Source: an uncultured Psychroserpens sp.
Lineage (GTDB): Bacteria; Bacteroidota; Bacteroidia; Flavobacteriales; Flavobacteriaceae
Direction of reading: 5' to 3'
NCBI GenBank assembly: GCA_947488655.1
Contig: CANKZZ010000002.1
Coordinates: forward strand, 310,001-374,000
Length of the DNA: 64,000 bases
The notes beneath the pieces were generated by a model. It made no database searches. It worked only from the letters and a program-made list of their open reading frames with translations, and was not told where the DNA came from. Position numbers and translations under genes: made by a program. Below are positions 51,510-60,187 of the stretch, in pieces. Numbering within the stretch: position 1 is the first letter of the stretch; each line of letters opens with the position of its first letter.

Positions 51510-52619
51510 TTATCTACAACTCTCATAAATTAGTTTTGCTGTTTTCTCACTTGCACCTTTTCCACCCAGTTTTTTCTCTAAATCATAATACTCCATAAAA
51601 AATTTAATACGTGTATCATCATCTAATATTTTAGTCAATTCTTTTTTTAGTTGCTTAGTGTTAAGGTCTCCTTGAATTAATTCTGTAACAACTTCACGAT
51701 CCATAATGAGGTTTACAAGTGAGATGTATTTTAATGTAATAATGCGTTTAGCAATTTGATAAGAAATAGCGTTAGCTTTATAGCAAACAACTTGAGGTAC
51801 TTTAAAAAGTGCAGTTTCTAAAGTAGCAGTTCCAGAAGTAACAATTGCAGCTGTAGAAAGACTTAATAAATCATAAGTTTTGTTAGATATAAACGCTACG
51901 TTATCTTGCTTTATAAAAGCTTTATAAAATTCAAAATCTTGACTTGGTGCTCCAGCAATTACAAATTGATAGTCTGAGAAATCATTAACTACACTAAGCA
52001 TCACGCTAAGCATTTTTGTAATTTCTTGTTTTCGGCTTCCTGGTAACAAGGCTATAATTGGTTTTTTAGATAAGTTATGTTGAGATCTAAAATCATTTAG
52101 GTTAACTTGTTTTCTATCTGCAATAGCATCAATTAAGGGATGGCCTACAAAGTGTACATCATAATCATATTTTGCATAAAATTCTTTCTCAAAAGGAAGA
52201 ATTACGTACATAGCATCTACATCTTGTTTGATTTTTTCTACGCGACTTGCTCTAGAGGCCCAAACTTGAGGTGAAATGTAATAGTGTGTTTTAAAATTTA
52301 GTGACTTTGCCCATTTAGCTATTCTTAAATTAAAGCCAGAATTGTCTATAAAAATTATAACGTCTGGTTGAAATGTTTCTATATCCTGCTTGCAAAACTT
52401 TATAAGTCCGAGAATTTTCCGAAGATTAAAAATAACTTCAGCAAAACCCATAAATTGTCTTTCTTTATAATGTTTAACTAATGTACCACCAACAGCCTGC
52501 ATTAAGTCACCACCCCAAAATCTAATATCTGCATTTACATCTTGTTGATATAATGCCTTCATTAAATTAGATGCGTGGAGATCTCCAGAGGCTTCGCCAG
52601 CTATAATATAGTATTTCAT
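51510..52619 (-). CDS. lpxB: Lipid-A-disaccharide synthase
   Basis: LpxB joins UDP-diacylglucosamine with lipid X to make the lipid A disaccharide at the inner membrane. The 369-residue protein shows GEASGDLHASNLMKAL at the N-terminus, FWGGDLMQAVGG, FIDNSGFNLRIAKWAK, YYISPQVWASRASRVEKIK, LPFEKEFY, VGHPLID, LLPGSRKQEI and TSGTATLETALF in the family order. It starts directly before the small membrane-protein gene and forms a minus-strand run with surE. Confidence 0.96.
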   Translation of the reverse strand: MKYYIIAGEASGDLHASNLMKALYQQDVNADIRFWGGDLMQAVGGTLVKHYKERQFMGFAEVIFNLRKILGLIKFCKQDIETFQPDVIIFIDNSGFNLRIAKWAKSLNFKTHYYISPQVWASRASRVEKIKQDVDAMYVILPFEKEFYAKYDYDVHFVGHPLIDAIADRKQVNLNDFRSQHNLSKKPIIALLPGSRKQEITKMLSVMLSVVNDFSDYQFVIAGAPSQDFEFYKAFIKQDNVAFISNKTYDLLSLSTAAIVTSGTATLETALFKVPQVVCYKANAISYQIAKRIITLKYISLVNLIMDREVVTELIQGDLNTKQLKKELTKILDDDTRIKFFMEYYDLEKKLGGKGASEKTAKLIYESCR

Positions 52620-52907
52620 TTAAATAAACCTTATAATTAAAGTGGTTATAGCTACTATAACGGTTGCTATGAGTACGCCTTTTGCTTTAGAGTCTTGATT
52701 GGTTTGTATAAATAGAAAAAAAGCTGCGAGGTTTAAAATTGCTCCCATACTCATCAATTTAGTGAAAACTCCTTGATTAAGTGCAATTTGAAATGAATCG
52801 TTTAATGAGTTTCCTTTACCAAAAAATAATAATACCAAAATGAGTCCTACAATACTGCAAACCAAACCAATTATAATACCTATGATTGTATTTTTATTAT
52901 TCATCAA
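52620..52907 (-). CDS. Small membrane protein, function unknown
   Basis: This 95-residue protein has three hydrophobic segments (IIGIIIGLVCSIVGLILVLLFF; LMSMGAILNLAAFFLFI; GVLIATVIVAITTLII). It overlaps the 3' end of surE by 11 bases and abuts lpxB, so all three are translated from one message. Its position between surE and lpxB suggests a conserved Flavobacteria companion, but I do not recognise the family. Confidence 0.75.
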   Translation of the reverse strand: MMNNKNTIIGIIIGLVCSIVGLILVLLFFGKGNSLNDSFQIALNQGVFTKLMSMGAILNLAAFFLFIQTNQDSKAKGVLIATVIVAITTLIIRFI

Positions 52908-53673
52908 AATTCCAGGTGTTTAAGTTTTGTATACTATGGTGTGCAGTTAAATCAAATTGTATAGGTACTACAGATACATAGCCATTTGCTAGAGCCCACT
53001 CATCTGTATCTTCTCCATTATCTAAATTTACAAATTTACCGGTTAGCCAGTAATAATCTTTACCATAAGGGTTTTGACGTTTATCAAACTCCTCTTCCCA
53101 ATTGGCTTTCGCCTGCCTGCAAATTTTAATGCCTTTGATATCTTTATGTTCTAATTTAGGAAAATTAACGTTTAGCACTGTACCACTGTCTAAACCATGT
53201 TTTAAAACATTTTCGGCAATAGTTTTTACATACGTTTTGCAATGTTCAAAATTTGCGCTCCAATTATAGTCGCAAAGCGAAAATCCTATTGCAGGTATGC
53301 CTTCTACACCAGCTTCTATAGCTGCACTCATTGTGCCAGAATAAATAACGTTTATAGACGAATTAGAACCATGATTAATTCCAGAAACACACAAATCTGG
53401 TCGCCTGTCTAAAATTTGTTTAACGCCTAATTTAATGCAGTCTGCAGGTGTGCCTGAGCAACTATATTCTTCTTGCTCACCCTCATCTATTGTAACCTTT
53501 TCTATATGAAGTGTTGAGTTTATTGTTATAGCATGACCCATACCACTTTGAGGGCTGTCTGGAGCAACGACAACGACGTCTCCAATGGTGGTCATAACTT
53601 CTATTAAAGTTCTAATGCCTGGAGCTGTAATACCGTCATCATTAGTAACTAAAATAAGTGGCTTTTTGGACAT
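52897..53673 (-). CDS. surE: 5'/3'-nucleotidase SurE
   Basis: SurE is a metal-dependent cytosolic phosphatase acting on nucleoside monophosphates and linked to stationary-phase survival. The 258-residue protein has the diagnostic VTNDDGITAPGIRTL at the N-terminus, VAPDSPQSGMGHAIT, SGTPADCIKLG, SGINHGSNSSINVIYSGTMSAAIEA and VSVVPIQFDLTAH. The aspartate pair in NDDG and the conserved Ser and Asn metal ligands are present. It leads the surE-membrane protein-lpxB cluster. Confidence 0.96.
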   Translation of the reverse strand: MSKKPLILVTNDDGITAPGIRTLIEVMTTIGDVVVVAPDSPQSGMGHAITINSTLHIEKVTIDEGEQEEYSCSGTPADCIKLGVKQILDRRPDLCVSGINHGSNSSINVIYSGTMSAAIEAGVEGIPAIGFSLCDYNWSANFEHCKTYVKTIAENVLKHGLDSGTVLNVNFPKLEHKDIKGIKICRQAKANWEEEFDKRQNPYGKDYYWLTGKFVNLDNGEDTDEWALANGYVSVVPIQFDLTAHHSIQNLNTWNFDE

Positions 53674-53886
53674 AAAAATGGATTGTTTTATCTAATTTGT
53701 TTGTTATTGCTAAAATACATAAAGACGCTTGAAATTCCTATAAATATAGGTTTAACAAAAATTTATTAGCTTCTCGTTTTATTGGCATGGTTTTTTCTTT
53801 TACTTTAGTAGAAATTATGTAAATAATCTACAAGTATAATTAGCCTAAAAGTAATTAAAGGTTAATTTAATTTACATTAAATAAAT

Positions 53887-56085
53887 ATGATTAATATGAT
53901 GAAAAGGAATTATAAACTGTCGCTACTAGTTTTGCTTTTAGCATTTGCCTCATGCAGTTTTACGACCAAGAAGTTTCAAGATCCAAATAAAGATAAATTG
54001 TTAATTCAATTAATCACTTACGTTTTAGAGGAAGGTCATTTTAGCCCTCAGGATTTAAACGATGGATTTTCAGAACAAGTATTTACAGATTATCTAGAGC
54101 AAATAGATCCTTTTAAGAGGTACTTCTATGCTTCAGATATTAAAGAGTTCGAAGCTTATAAAAATCAGTTGGATGATCAAATCAAAGCCTATGATCTATC
54201 GTTTTTTAATTTAACGCACGAGCGTTTATTAAAGCGAATTTCAGAATCTAAAGATGTATATAAAGATGTATTGTCTAAGCCCTTTGACTTTTCTGTAGCC
54301 GAAGATTTTTCTACCGATTATGAAAAATTAGACTATGTAGATTCTAAAAGACAAATGAAAGAGCGTTGGAGACAACAACTTAAATTTTCTACAATTGCTA
54401 ATTACGACGATTTAATTTCAGACCAGGAAAATGCAAAATCAATGACCAAGCCTACAGAAGGTATGACAGATGTAGCTTGGGAGAAATTGCAAGAGGATAA
54501 TAAAGAAATAATAAATAAATCTATTAAAGAAATAGAAGAAGATGCTAGAGAAGCTACACAAAGATCTCTTGATGAGCTTTATGATTTTATAGATGATAGA
54601 CAACGTAAAGATTGGTTTGCAGTGTATATTAACGCTATTGTAGAAGAGTTTGATCCTCACACATTTTACTTTGCGCCAGAAGATAAAGATCGTTTTGATG
54701 TTGCTATGTCTGGTAATTTTGAAGGTATTGGAGCAAGACTTCAAAAAAAGATGGATGCAACTATAGTTAATGAGATTATTAGTGGAGGTCCAGCTTGGAG
54801 ACAAAATGAACTTGAGGTTGGTGATCAAATAATGAAAGTGCGCCAAGAGGATGAAGAAGAAGGTATTAATATAGTTGGGATGCGTCTAGATGATGCTATT
54901 AAATTTATAAAAGGCCCAAAAGGTACTAACGTGACATTAACACTTAAAAAAGTTGATGGTACTATAGAAGATATTACGATTAAGAGAGATATTGTAGAGT
55001 TAGAAGAGACGTATGCTAAGTCATCTACAGTAATCAAAGATGATAAAAAGTATGGTGTTATAAATCTTCCTAAGTTTTATGTAGATTTTGAAGATTATAA
55101 TAAACGTAACGCAGCATCTGATATTAAATTAGAATTAGAACGATTAAAGGCAGAAGGTGTTGAAGGTATCGTTTTAGATCTAAGAAATAATGGTGGAGGA
55201 TCTTTACAAACTGTTGTTGATATGGGAGGATTATTTATTGAAGATGGTCCAATCGTACAAGTAAAAACTGCAGGTGAGCCTAAAGAAATTTTAAACGATA
55301 GAGATAAATCAATCGTTTGGGATGGTCCATTGGTTATCTTGGTAAATGAACTATCTGCCTCAGCTTCCGAAATTTTAGCAGCTGCAATGCAAGATTATAA
55401 GAGAGCCATTGTAATTGGTAGTAAACAAACTTATGGTAAAGGAACCGTTCAAAACGTTCTTGATTTAAACCGTATGGTGAGACAAAATAGTGAAGGAGAC
55501 ATGGGAGCTTTAAAGTTTACGACTCAAAAGTTTTATAGAATTAATGGTGGTTCAACACAATTAGAAGGAGTTAAGAGTGATGTTGTGGTGCCAGACCGTT
55601 ATAGTTATATAGATATTGGTGAAAAAGATCAAGAAAACCCATTAGCCTGGGATAAAATCCAAGCAGCAGATTACAAAGTTTGGGGAAGTTATTATGATTA
55701 CGACTCAACTATATCCAAAAGTAAAGAGCGTATGGCAAATAATGAACAACTAAAATTAATTGATGAAAACGCTAAATGGGTAAAACGAATTAGAGATAGA
55801 GAAATGTATTCTCTTAATTATGATGACTATAAAAAGACTTTAGATCTTAATCAAGAAGAGTCTAAGCGTTTTGAGAAATTATCAGACTATAAGACAAATT
55901 TAACCTTTGTCTCATTACCTTACGAAAACACTTTAATGAGTAAAGATTCAATCTTAAAAGAGAAACGTGAGCGTTGGCACACGAGTTTAAGTAAAGATGT
56001 TTATATAGAAGAGGCGCTTAATGTTTTAAACGACCTAAAAATGACGTACGAAATTAAAAAAGTAGCGACATCTGTAAAGAATTAA
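53887..56085 (+). CDS. prc: Tail-specific (C-terminal processing) protease
   Basis: Prc is a periplasmic S41 serine protease that degrades proteins with nonpolar C-termini. The 732-residue protein has a signal with lipobox (LLLAFASC). A long helical N-terminal region follows, then a PDZ domain (residues 280-380; FEGIGARLQKKMDATIVNEI; VGDQIMKVRQ) and the S41 core (LDLRNNGGGSL; LVNELSASASEILAAAMQDY with the catalytic Ser near 490; GSKQTYGKGTVQNVL with the catalytic Lys near 517). A DUF3340-type C-terminal domain completes it. The first codons offer three ATGs (53887, 53896, 53899). The permease gene follows 1 base after the stop. Confidence 0.94.
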   Translation: MINMMKRNYKLSLLVLLLAFASCSFTTKKFQDPNKDKLLIQLITYVLEEGHFSPQDLNDGFSEQVFTDYLEQIDPFKRYFYASDIKEFEAYKNQLDDQIKAYDLSFFNLTHERLLKRISESKDVYKDVLSKPFDFSVAEDFSTDYEKLDYVDSKRQMKERWRQQLKFSTIANYDDLISDQENAKSMTKPTEGMTDVAWEKLQEDNKEIINKSIKEIEEDAREATQRSLDELYDFIDDRQRKDWFAVYINAIVEEFDPHTFYFAPEDKDRFDVAMSGNFEGIGARLQKKMDATIVNEIISGGPAWRQNELEVGDQIMKVRQEDEEEGINIVGMRLDDAIKFIKGPKGTNVTLTLKKVDGTIEDITIKRDIVELEETYAKSSTVIKDDKKYGVINLPKFYVDFEDYNKRNAASDIKLELERLKAEGVEGIVLDLRNNGGGSLQTVVDMGGLFIEDGPIVQVKTAGEPKEILNDRDKSIVWDGPLVILVNELSASASEILAAAMQDYKRAIVIGSKQTYGKGTVQNVLDLNRMVRQNSEGDMGALKFTTQKFYRINGGSTQLEGVKSDVVVPDRYSYIDIGEKDQENPLAWDKIQAADYKVWGSYYDYDSTISKSKERMANNEQLKLIDENAKWVKRIRDREMYSLNYDDYKKTLDLNQEESKRFEKLSDYKTNLTFVSLPYENTLMSKDSILKEKRERWHTSLSKDVYIEEALNVLNDLKMTYEIKKVATSVKN

Positions 56086-56086
56086 A

Positions 56087-57181
56087 ATGAGTAAAACTAG
56101 CGACTCATTATCACAATTAGCGCTCCGAAAGTTCAAGAAGAATTTTTGGGGCGTTTTGAGTTTTTGGTTAATTGTAATAATAGGTATGATGTCCTTATTT
56201 GCGTATCTCATTGCGCCAGACAATTCTCAAAATGCAAATCAAATGCATTTGGCAATACATTCTCAGCGACCAGGTTTTAAAGTGCAAATGCTTAATATTC
56301 CTTCGGAAATTGAAAACCAACAATCTCTCGCTTCTAAATTATTATTTGGCACAAAACATAATAGTACAGAAATTCCTATATCTAAATACACTGTGCAAAA
56401 TGACGAATTATTGTACACAGAGTATGCAAGTGATGGTTTAATAGGAGCAAATAAATCTATTAATTTAGACGTTTTTCCCAATCAGGATTATAAATCCTAT
56501 ATAAAACATAAAACGTTTCTCTTCGGAACAGATAAATACGGTAGAGATTTGCTTAGTCGCGTGCTAGTTGGGTCTAGAATTTCATTCTCAATTGGATTTA
56601 TTGCAGTATTTATTTCCCTAATCATAGGTATTTTCTTTGGAAGTATTGCTGGCTATTATGGAGGAAAAATTGATGCATTTATCATGTGGATTATAAATGT
56701 TACATGGTCTATACCAACACTTTTATTGGTTATAGCTATTACTTTAGCTTTAGGTAAAGGCTTTTGGCAAGTATTTATTGCTGTAGGTTTAACAATGTGG
56801 GTAGAAGTTGCTAGAGTAGTGAGAGGGCAAATAATTAGTGCTAAAGAAATGCAATATGTCACTGCTGCAAGAGCACTAGGCTTTAATGATTATAGAATTA
56901 TTACTAAACACATTCTACCAAATATTATGGCGCCAATTATTGTGATTTCTGCAGCCAATTTTGCAGCAGCTATTTTAATAGAAAGCGGATTGAGTTTTCT
57001 TGGTATAGGAGCACAGCCTCCAATGGCAAGTTGGGGAGCAATGATAAAAGATCATTACAATTACATCATATTAGGTAAACCTTACTTAGCACTTATTCCA
57101 GGTATATGTATTATGGTTTTGGTAATGGCATTTATGCTAATTGGTAATGCGCTTAGAGATGCTCTAGATGTTAAATCTTAA
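56087..57181 (+). CDS. OppC/DppC-type ABC transporter permease
   Basis: This inner-membrane permease of the peptide/nickel ABC family has 364 residues. The N-terminal helix (FWGVLSFWLIVIIGMMSLFAYLIAP) is followed by a periplasmic stretch of about 110 residues, longer than in E. coli OppC. The conserved FGTDKYGRDLLSRVLVGSRIS and the EAA loop (YVTAARALGFNDYRIITKHILPNIMAPIIV) come next, then four more helices. No partner permease, ATPase or binding protein is encoded beside it in this window. It is probably co-transcribed with prc. Its stop overlaps that of the convergent sulfotransferase gene in a shared TTAA. Confidence 0.88.
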   Translation: MSKTSDSLSQLALRKFKKNFWGVLSFWLIVIIGMMSLFAYLIAPDNSQNANQMHLAIHSQRPGFKVQMLNIPSEIENQQSLASKLLFGTKHNSTEIPISKYTVQNDELLYTEYASDGLIGANKSINLDVFPNQDYKSYIKHKTFLFGTDKYGRDLLSRVLVGSRISFSIGFIAVFISLIIGIFFGSIAGYYGGKIDAFIMWIINVTWSIPTLLLVIAITLALGKGFWQVFIAVGLTMWVEVARVVRGQIISAKEMQYVTAARALGFNDYRIITKHILPNIMAPIIVISAANFAAAILIESGLSFLGIGAQPPMASWGAMIKDHYNYIILGKPYLALIPGICIMVLVMAFMLIGNALRDALDVKS

Positions 57182-57984
57182 TATTTTAACCAATGAGAGA
57201 GGTCTCTATTGGTAAGTTTTTCAATACGATGAATATCGTCTGCAACGTTACTAATAATATGTTTTTTCGTATGTTCTAAAAGTTGAGGTTTGGCATTTAT
57301 AAAATCGGGATTAAAGTGATTTTTTGTAATCAAAGCTACCTTTTTAAGCTTCTCCCAGAGTGTTTTAGGATTATCATATTTATAATGTAATAAACGTCTA
57401 TTAAAACTTTTATTAGTATTTAAATGACCTTCGCTTACTGTAATGTTTTTAAGATCTAAAAAAGCATAAGTTGTATTTAATACCTCTTGTGGATTGCTAA
57501 TAAAATCATCAAAAAATAAAAGTAATACGTTTTTTCTTCCAAACGTATTTATATATGGCTCAATTTGCATGGCATATTTAGTAACGTCAATGTAATGACT
57601 TTGAGAAAAAATAGCATCATTTATATCTTTATGAGACTCATAACCTCTATTGTAAGAGTGAGTAAAATGAGAAATAATGCGATCTAAAGGATTTCGCATT
57701 ATATAAATGAGTTTCATGCTAGGGTTGTACTCAAAAATATCTTTATGTATTTTTTTATTAAAGGATGGTAGCTTAGTGTAATTGGTTGATCCTTCTCCGT
57801 ATAACCTTGCTTTTGTTTTAAATAAAGAATGATAATGGTCTACACCTTTTCTCCAGTTTGTTTTACTAAAAAACTGTGGCTCTTTAGGTTGACTAAAACA
57901 AATCTCGGGATGAAGCGCAAGCGCATTACTCAAACTTGTAGTAGCTGATTTTGCAGAGCCAATAATGATAAAATTAACTTTCAA
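57178..57984 (-). CDS. PAPS-dependent sulfotransferase
   Basis: This 268-residue protein has the 5'-phosphosulfate-binding loop at its N-terminus (IIGSAKSATTSLSNAL) and a 3'-phosphate motif (IMRNPLDRIISHFTHSY) at residues 95-111, the two signatures of the Sulfotransfer family. KEPQFFSKTNWRKG and TNYTKLPSF between them fit heparan-type or lipid sulfotransferases. The acceptor cannot be predicted. The gene lies 10 bases downstream of engB and converges with the permease gene, sharing a 4-base overlap. Confidence 0.88.
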   Translation of the reverse strand: MKVNFIIIGSAKSATTSLSNALALHPEICFSQPKEPQFFSKTNWRKGVDHYHSLFKTKARLYGEGSTNYTKLPSFNKKIHKDIFEYNPSMKLIYIMRNPLDRIISHFTHSYNRGYESHKDINDAIFSQSHYIDVTKYAMQIEPYINTFGRKNVLLLFFDDFISNPQEVLNTTYAFLDLKNITVSEGHLNTNKSFNRRLLHYKYDNPKTLWEKLKKVALITKNHFNPDFINAKPQLLEHTKKHIISNVADDIHRIEKLTNRDLSHWLKY

Positions 57985-57994
57985 AATTTAGAAT

Positions 57995-58603
57995 TTAGCG
58001 TAGAGCCTCAATCTCACTATTTGTGTCACTAATAAATTGTAATACGTCGTCTCTTCCTATAGCTTTTGATGATGAAGTAACTAAATAATTTGGGACTTCT
58101 TCCCAAGTCTCTAATAGTTTGTTACAATACGTTTCTACATTACGCTCAATTGCTTTTGGCTTAAGCTTATCTGCCTTAGTGAAAATAATAGAAAATGGTA
58201 TCTGGCTAACACCTAGATATTCCATAAACTCTAAATCAATTTTTTGAGGTTCGTGCCTTATGTCTACGAGAATAAAGGCAGATACTAATTGTTGTCGTTT
58301 TTCGAAATAATTTGTGATAAATTTCTGGAACTTACGTTTTGCTGATTTAGAAACTTTGGCATAACCGTAGCCAGGTAAATCAACTAAAAACCACTCTTTA
58401 TTTATTAAAAAATGATTAATGAGCTGTGTTTTTCCAGGTCGTCCAGATGTTTTGGCTAAATTTTTATGATTGGTAATCATATTAATCAACGAAGATTTTC
58501 CAACATTACTCCTACCAATAAACGCATACTCTGGGATCTTATCTTTTGGACATTTATCCACTTCAGAGTTACTTACAATAAATTCAGCTGTTTTAATTAT
58601 CAT
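57995..58603 (-). CDS. engB: Ribosome biogenesis GTPase YsxC/EngB
   Basis: This small GTPase is needed for assembly of the large ribosomal subunit. The 202-residue protein has all five G motifs: FIGRSNVGKSSLIN (G1), TSGRPGKTQLINHF (G2), VDLPGYGYAKVS (G3), FTKADKLKPK (G4) and TSSSKAIG (G5). Length and spacing are normal for the family. It is preceded by an alpha/beta hydrolase gene on the same strand with a 54-base gap. Confidence 0.96.
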   Translation of the reverse strand: MIIKTAEFIVSNSEVDKCPKDKIPEYAFIGRSNVGKSSLINMITNHKNLAKTSGRPGKTQLINHFLINKEWFLVDLPGYGYAKVSKSAKRKFQKFITNYFEKRQQLVSAFILVDIRHEPQKIDLEFMEYLGVSQIPFSIIFTKADKLKPKAIERNVETYCNKLLETWEEVPNYLVTSSSKAIGRDDVLQFISDTNSEIEALR

Positions 58604-58657
58604 CTTTTAGTTCCAACGAAAATCAGGAATCTGTTTTAAATTAGTAGGTAATATAAA

Positions 58658-59422
58658 CTATATATTTTTGTCGATCAACCAGTCGTTCAAAATAGTATTA
58701 AACTCTTCAGGATGCTCCATCATTGCAGCATGACCACATTTGTCAATCCAAAACAACTCAGAGTTAGGTAGTAATTCGTTAAATTCAGTAGCTACTTCTG
58801 GAGGTGTTACTGTGTCATTTTTACCCCAAATGATACAAACTGGTAGTTTCATATTAGGTAAATCTTTAGCCATATTATGACGTATGGCGCTTTTTGCAAT
58901 TGCAAGTGTTTTTATGAGTTTGTTTCTATCATTAACTGTTTCGTAAACTTCATCAACAATAGTTTTAGTAGCAACCGCTGGGTCGTAAAAAACATCTTGT
59001 GCTTTTTTCTTTATAACTTCATAGTCGCCACGTTTGGTGTAGCCTCCACCCATAGCACTTTCGTATAATCCTGAACTCCCAGTTATAATAAGTGCTCTAA
59101 CTTTTTTAGGATATAATTTTGTGTGATAAAGCCCAATGTGTCCACCAAGCGAATTGCCTAATAAAATGACATCTTCAAAACCTTTATACTCTATAAAGTC
59201 ATGTAAGTATTTTGCAAAGCTCTTAACATTAGTTTTTAGCAAAGACATTGTGTATATAGGTAACTCAGGTATAATAACCTTGTAGCCTTTTTCGCTAAAA
59301 TAATTAGTAACTGCGTCAAAGTTGCTTAAACCACCCATTAATCCATGTAAAACGATTATTGGTGTACCTTCTCCTACTTCAATATATCTGTAATCCTTTT
59401 CCTTTTTTAAACGGTGTGCCAT
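58658..59422 (-). CDS. Alpha/beta-fold hydrolase
   Basis: This 254-residue soluble hydrolase has an oxyanion-side VLHGLMGGLSNFD, the nucleophile elbow GNSLGGHIGL (Ser near residue 92), the acid in WGKNDTVTPPE and the histidine in DKCGHAAMMEHPEEF. These three positions complete a catalytic triad. No lid or signal peptide is visible, so it acts in the cytosol. The substrate is unknown; esters or related small molecules are typical. It is divergent from the mraZ operon. Confidence 0.9.
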   Translation of the reverse strand: MAHRLKKEKDYRYIEVGEGTPIIVLHGLMGGLSNFDAVTNYFSEKGYKVIIPELPIYTMSLLKTNVKSFAKYLHDFIEYKGFEDVILLGNSLGGHIGLYHTKLYPKKVRALIITGSSGLYESAMGGGYTKRGDYEVIKKKAQDVFYDPAVATKTIVDEVYETVNDRNKLIKTLAIAKSAIRHNMAKDLPNMKLPVCIIWGKNDTVTPPEVATEFNELLPNSELFWIDKCGHAAMMEHPEEFNTILNDWLIDKNI

Positions 59423-59641
59423 TAATAGTTAGTCGTTATGCTTAAAAACAAATATAGGTATTTCAATTAAAACTTTTGCACATTATTTAAGGCTTGAAAA
59501 ACTCTTTTAAATTAAGATGTTAACAATTAGAATGCAATTTTACCACCTAAAAATAATTGACTAATAATCAATGTTTTACAGATTATTATTAAGGAAGACA
59601 TCTCTTCAATAATTTTGCAAATTAGAAATTTATCAACAAAT

Positions 59642-59667
59642 GTGGTATAGAGTGGTAAATAGTGGTA
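59642..59667. promoter_or_regulatory. Three MraZ-type boxes
   Basis: GTGGTA occurs three times with exact 10-bp spacing (59642, 59652, 59662), on one face of the helix. This matches the known MraZ operator layout of TGG-type repeats upstream of mraZ. They lie where the -33 region of the promoter at 59678 would be, so binding should block transcription of the operon. Confidence 0.78.
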
Positions 59668-59677
59668 AATTTTTCAA

Positions 59678-59685
59678 TATCTTTG
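59678..59685 (+). promoter_or_regulatory. Candidate -7 promoter box of the dcw cluster
   Basis: TATCTTTG is an exact TAnnTTTG match 34 bases before the mraZ start and 10 bases after the last MraZ box. Confidence 0.6.
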
Positions 59686-59719
59686 ATTCTTATACGTTAT
59701 AGATAGTAAATCAATCATT

Positions 59720-60187
59720 TTGAACCCATTAATAGGTACATACGAGTGTAAAGTTGACGCCAAAGGAAGGCTCATGCTACCTGCTGCGATAAAAAAGCAG
59801 TTGTTGCCTGTGCTTCAAAATGGTTTTGTACTTAAGCGTGCAGTTTTTCAGCCTTGCTTAGAATTGTATCCAATGACAGAGTGGGAGGTTTTAATGCAAA
59901 AGGTCAATAAGCTTAACCGTTTTAAAAAGAAAAACAATGATTTTATTCGTCGTTTTACCGCAGGTTTAAAGCAAGTTGAAGTTGATTCTACTGGACGTTT
60001 GTTAATTCCAAAAGATCTTGTGGCTTTCTCTGGTATTACAAAAGATATCGTAGTGTCATCTGCAATTAACATAATTGAAATTTGGGATAAAGATAAATAT
60101 GAGAAAGCTATTGATGATGCAACAGGAGACTTTGCAGATTTAGCTGAAGAAGTAATGGGACAAGACGAAGAAGATGGATTATCATAA
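59720..60187 (+). CDS. mraZ: Transcriptional regulator MraZ
   Basis: MraZ is an AbrB-fold DNA-binding protein that controls the division and cell-wall cluster. The 155-residue protein begins with a TTG codon (NPLIGTYECKVDAKGR). The family nearly always starts at this point, so the non-ATG start is credible. Both DxxxR repeats are present (VDAKGRLMLP at about residues 12-21; VDSTGRLLIP at about 92-101). It overlaps rsmH by 14 bases. The operator boxes lie 53-78 bases upstream of its start. Confidence 0.94.
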   Translation: MNPLIGTYECKVDAKGRLMLPAAIKKQLLPVLQNGFVLKRAVFQPCLELYPMTEWEVLMQKVNKLNRFKKKNNDFIRRFTAGLKQVEVDSTGRLLIPKDLVAFSGITKDIVVSSAINIIEIWDKDKYEKAIDDATGDFADLAEEVMGQDEEDGLS

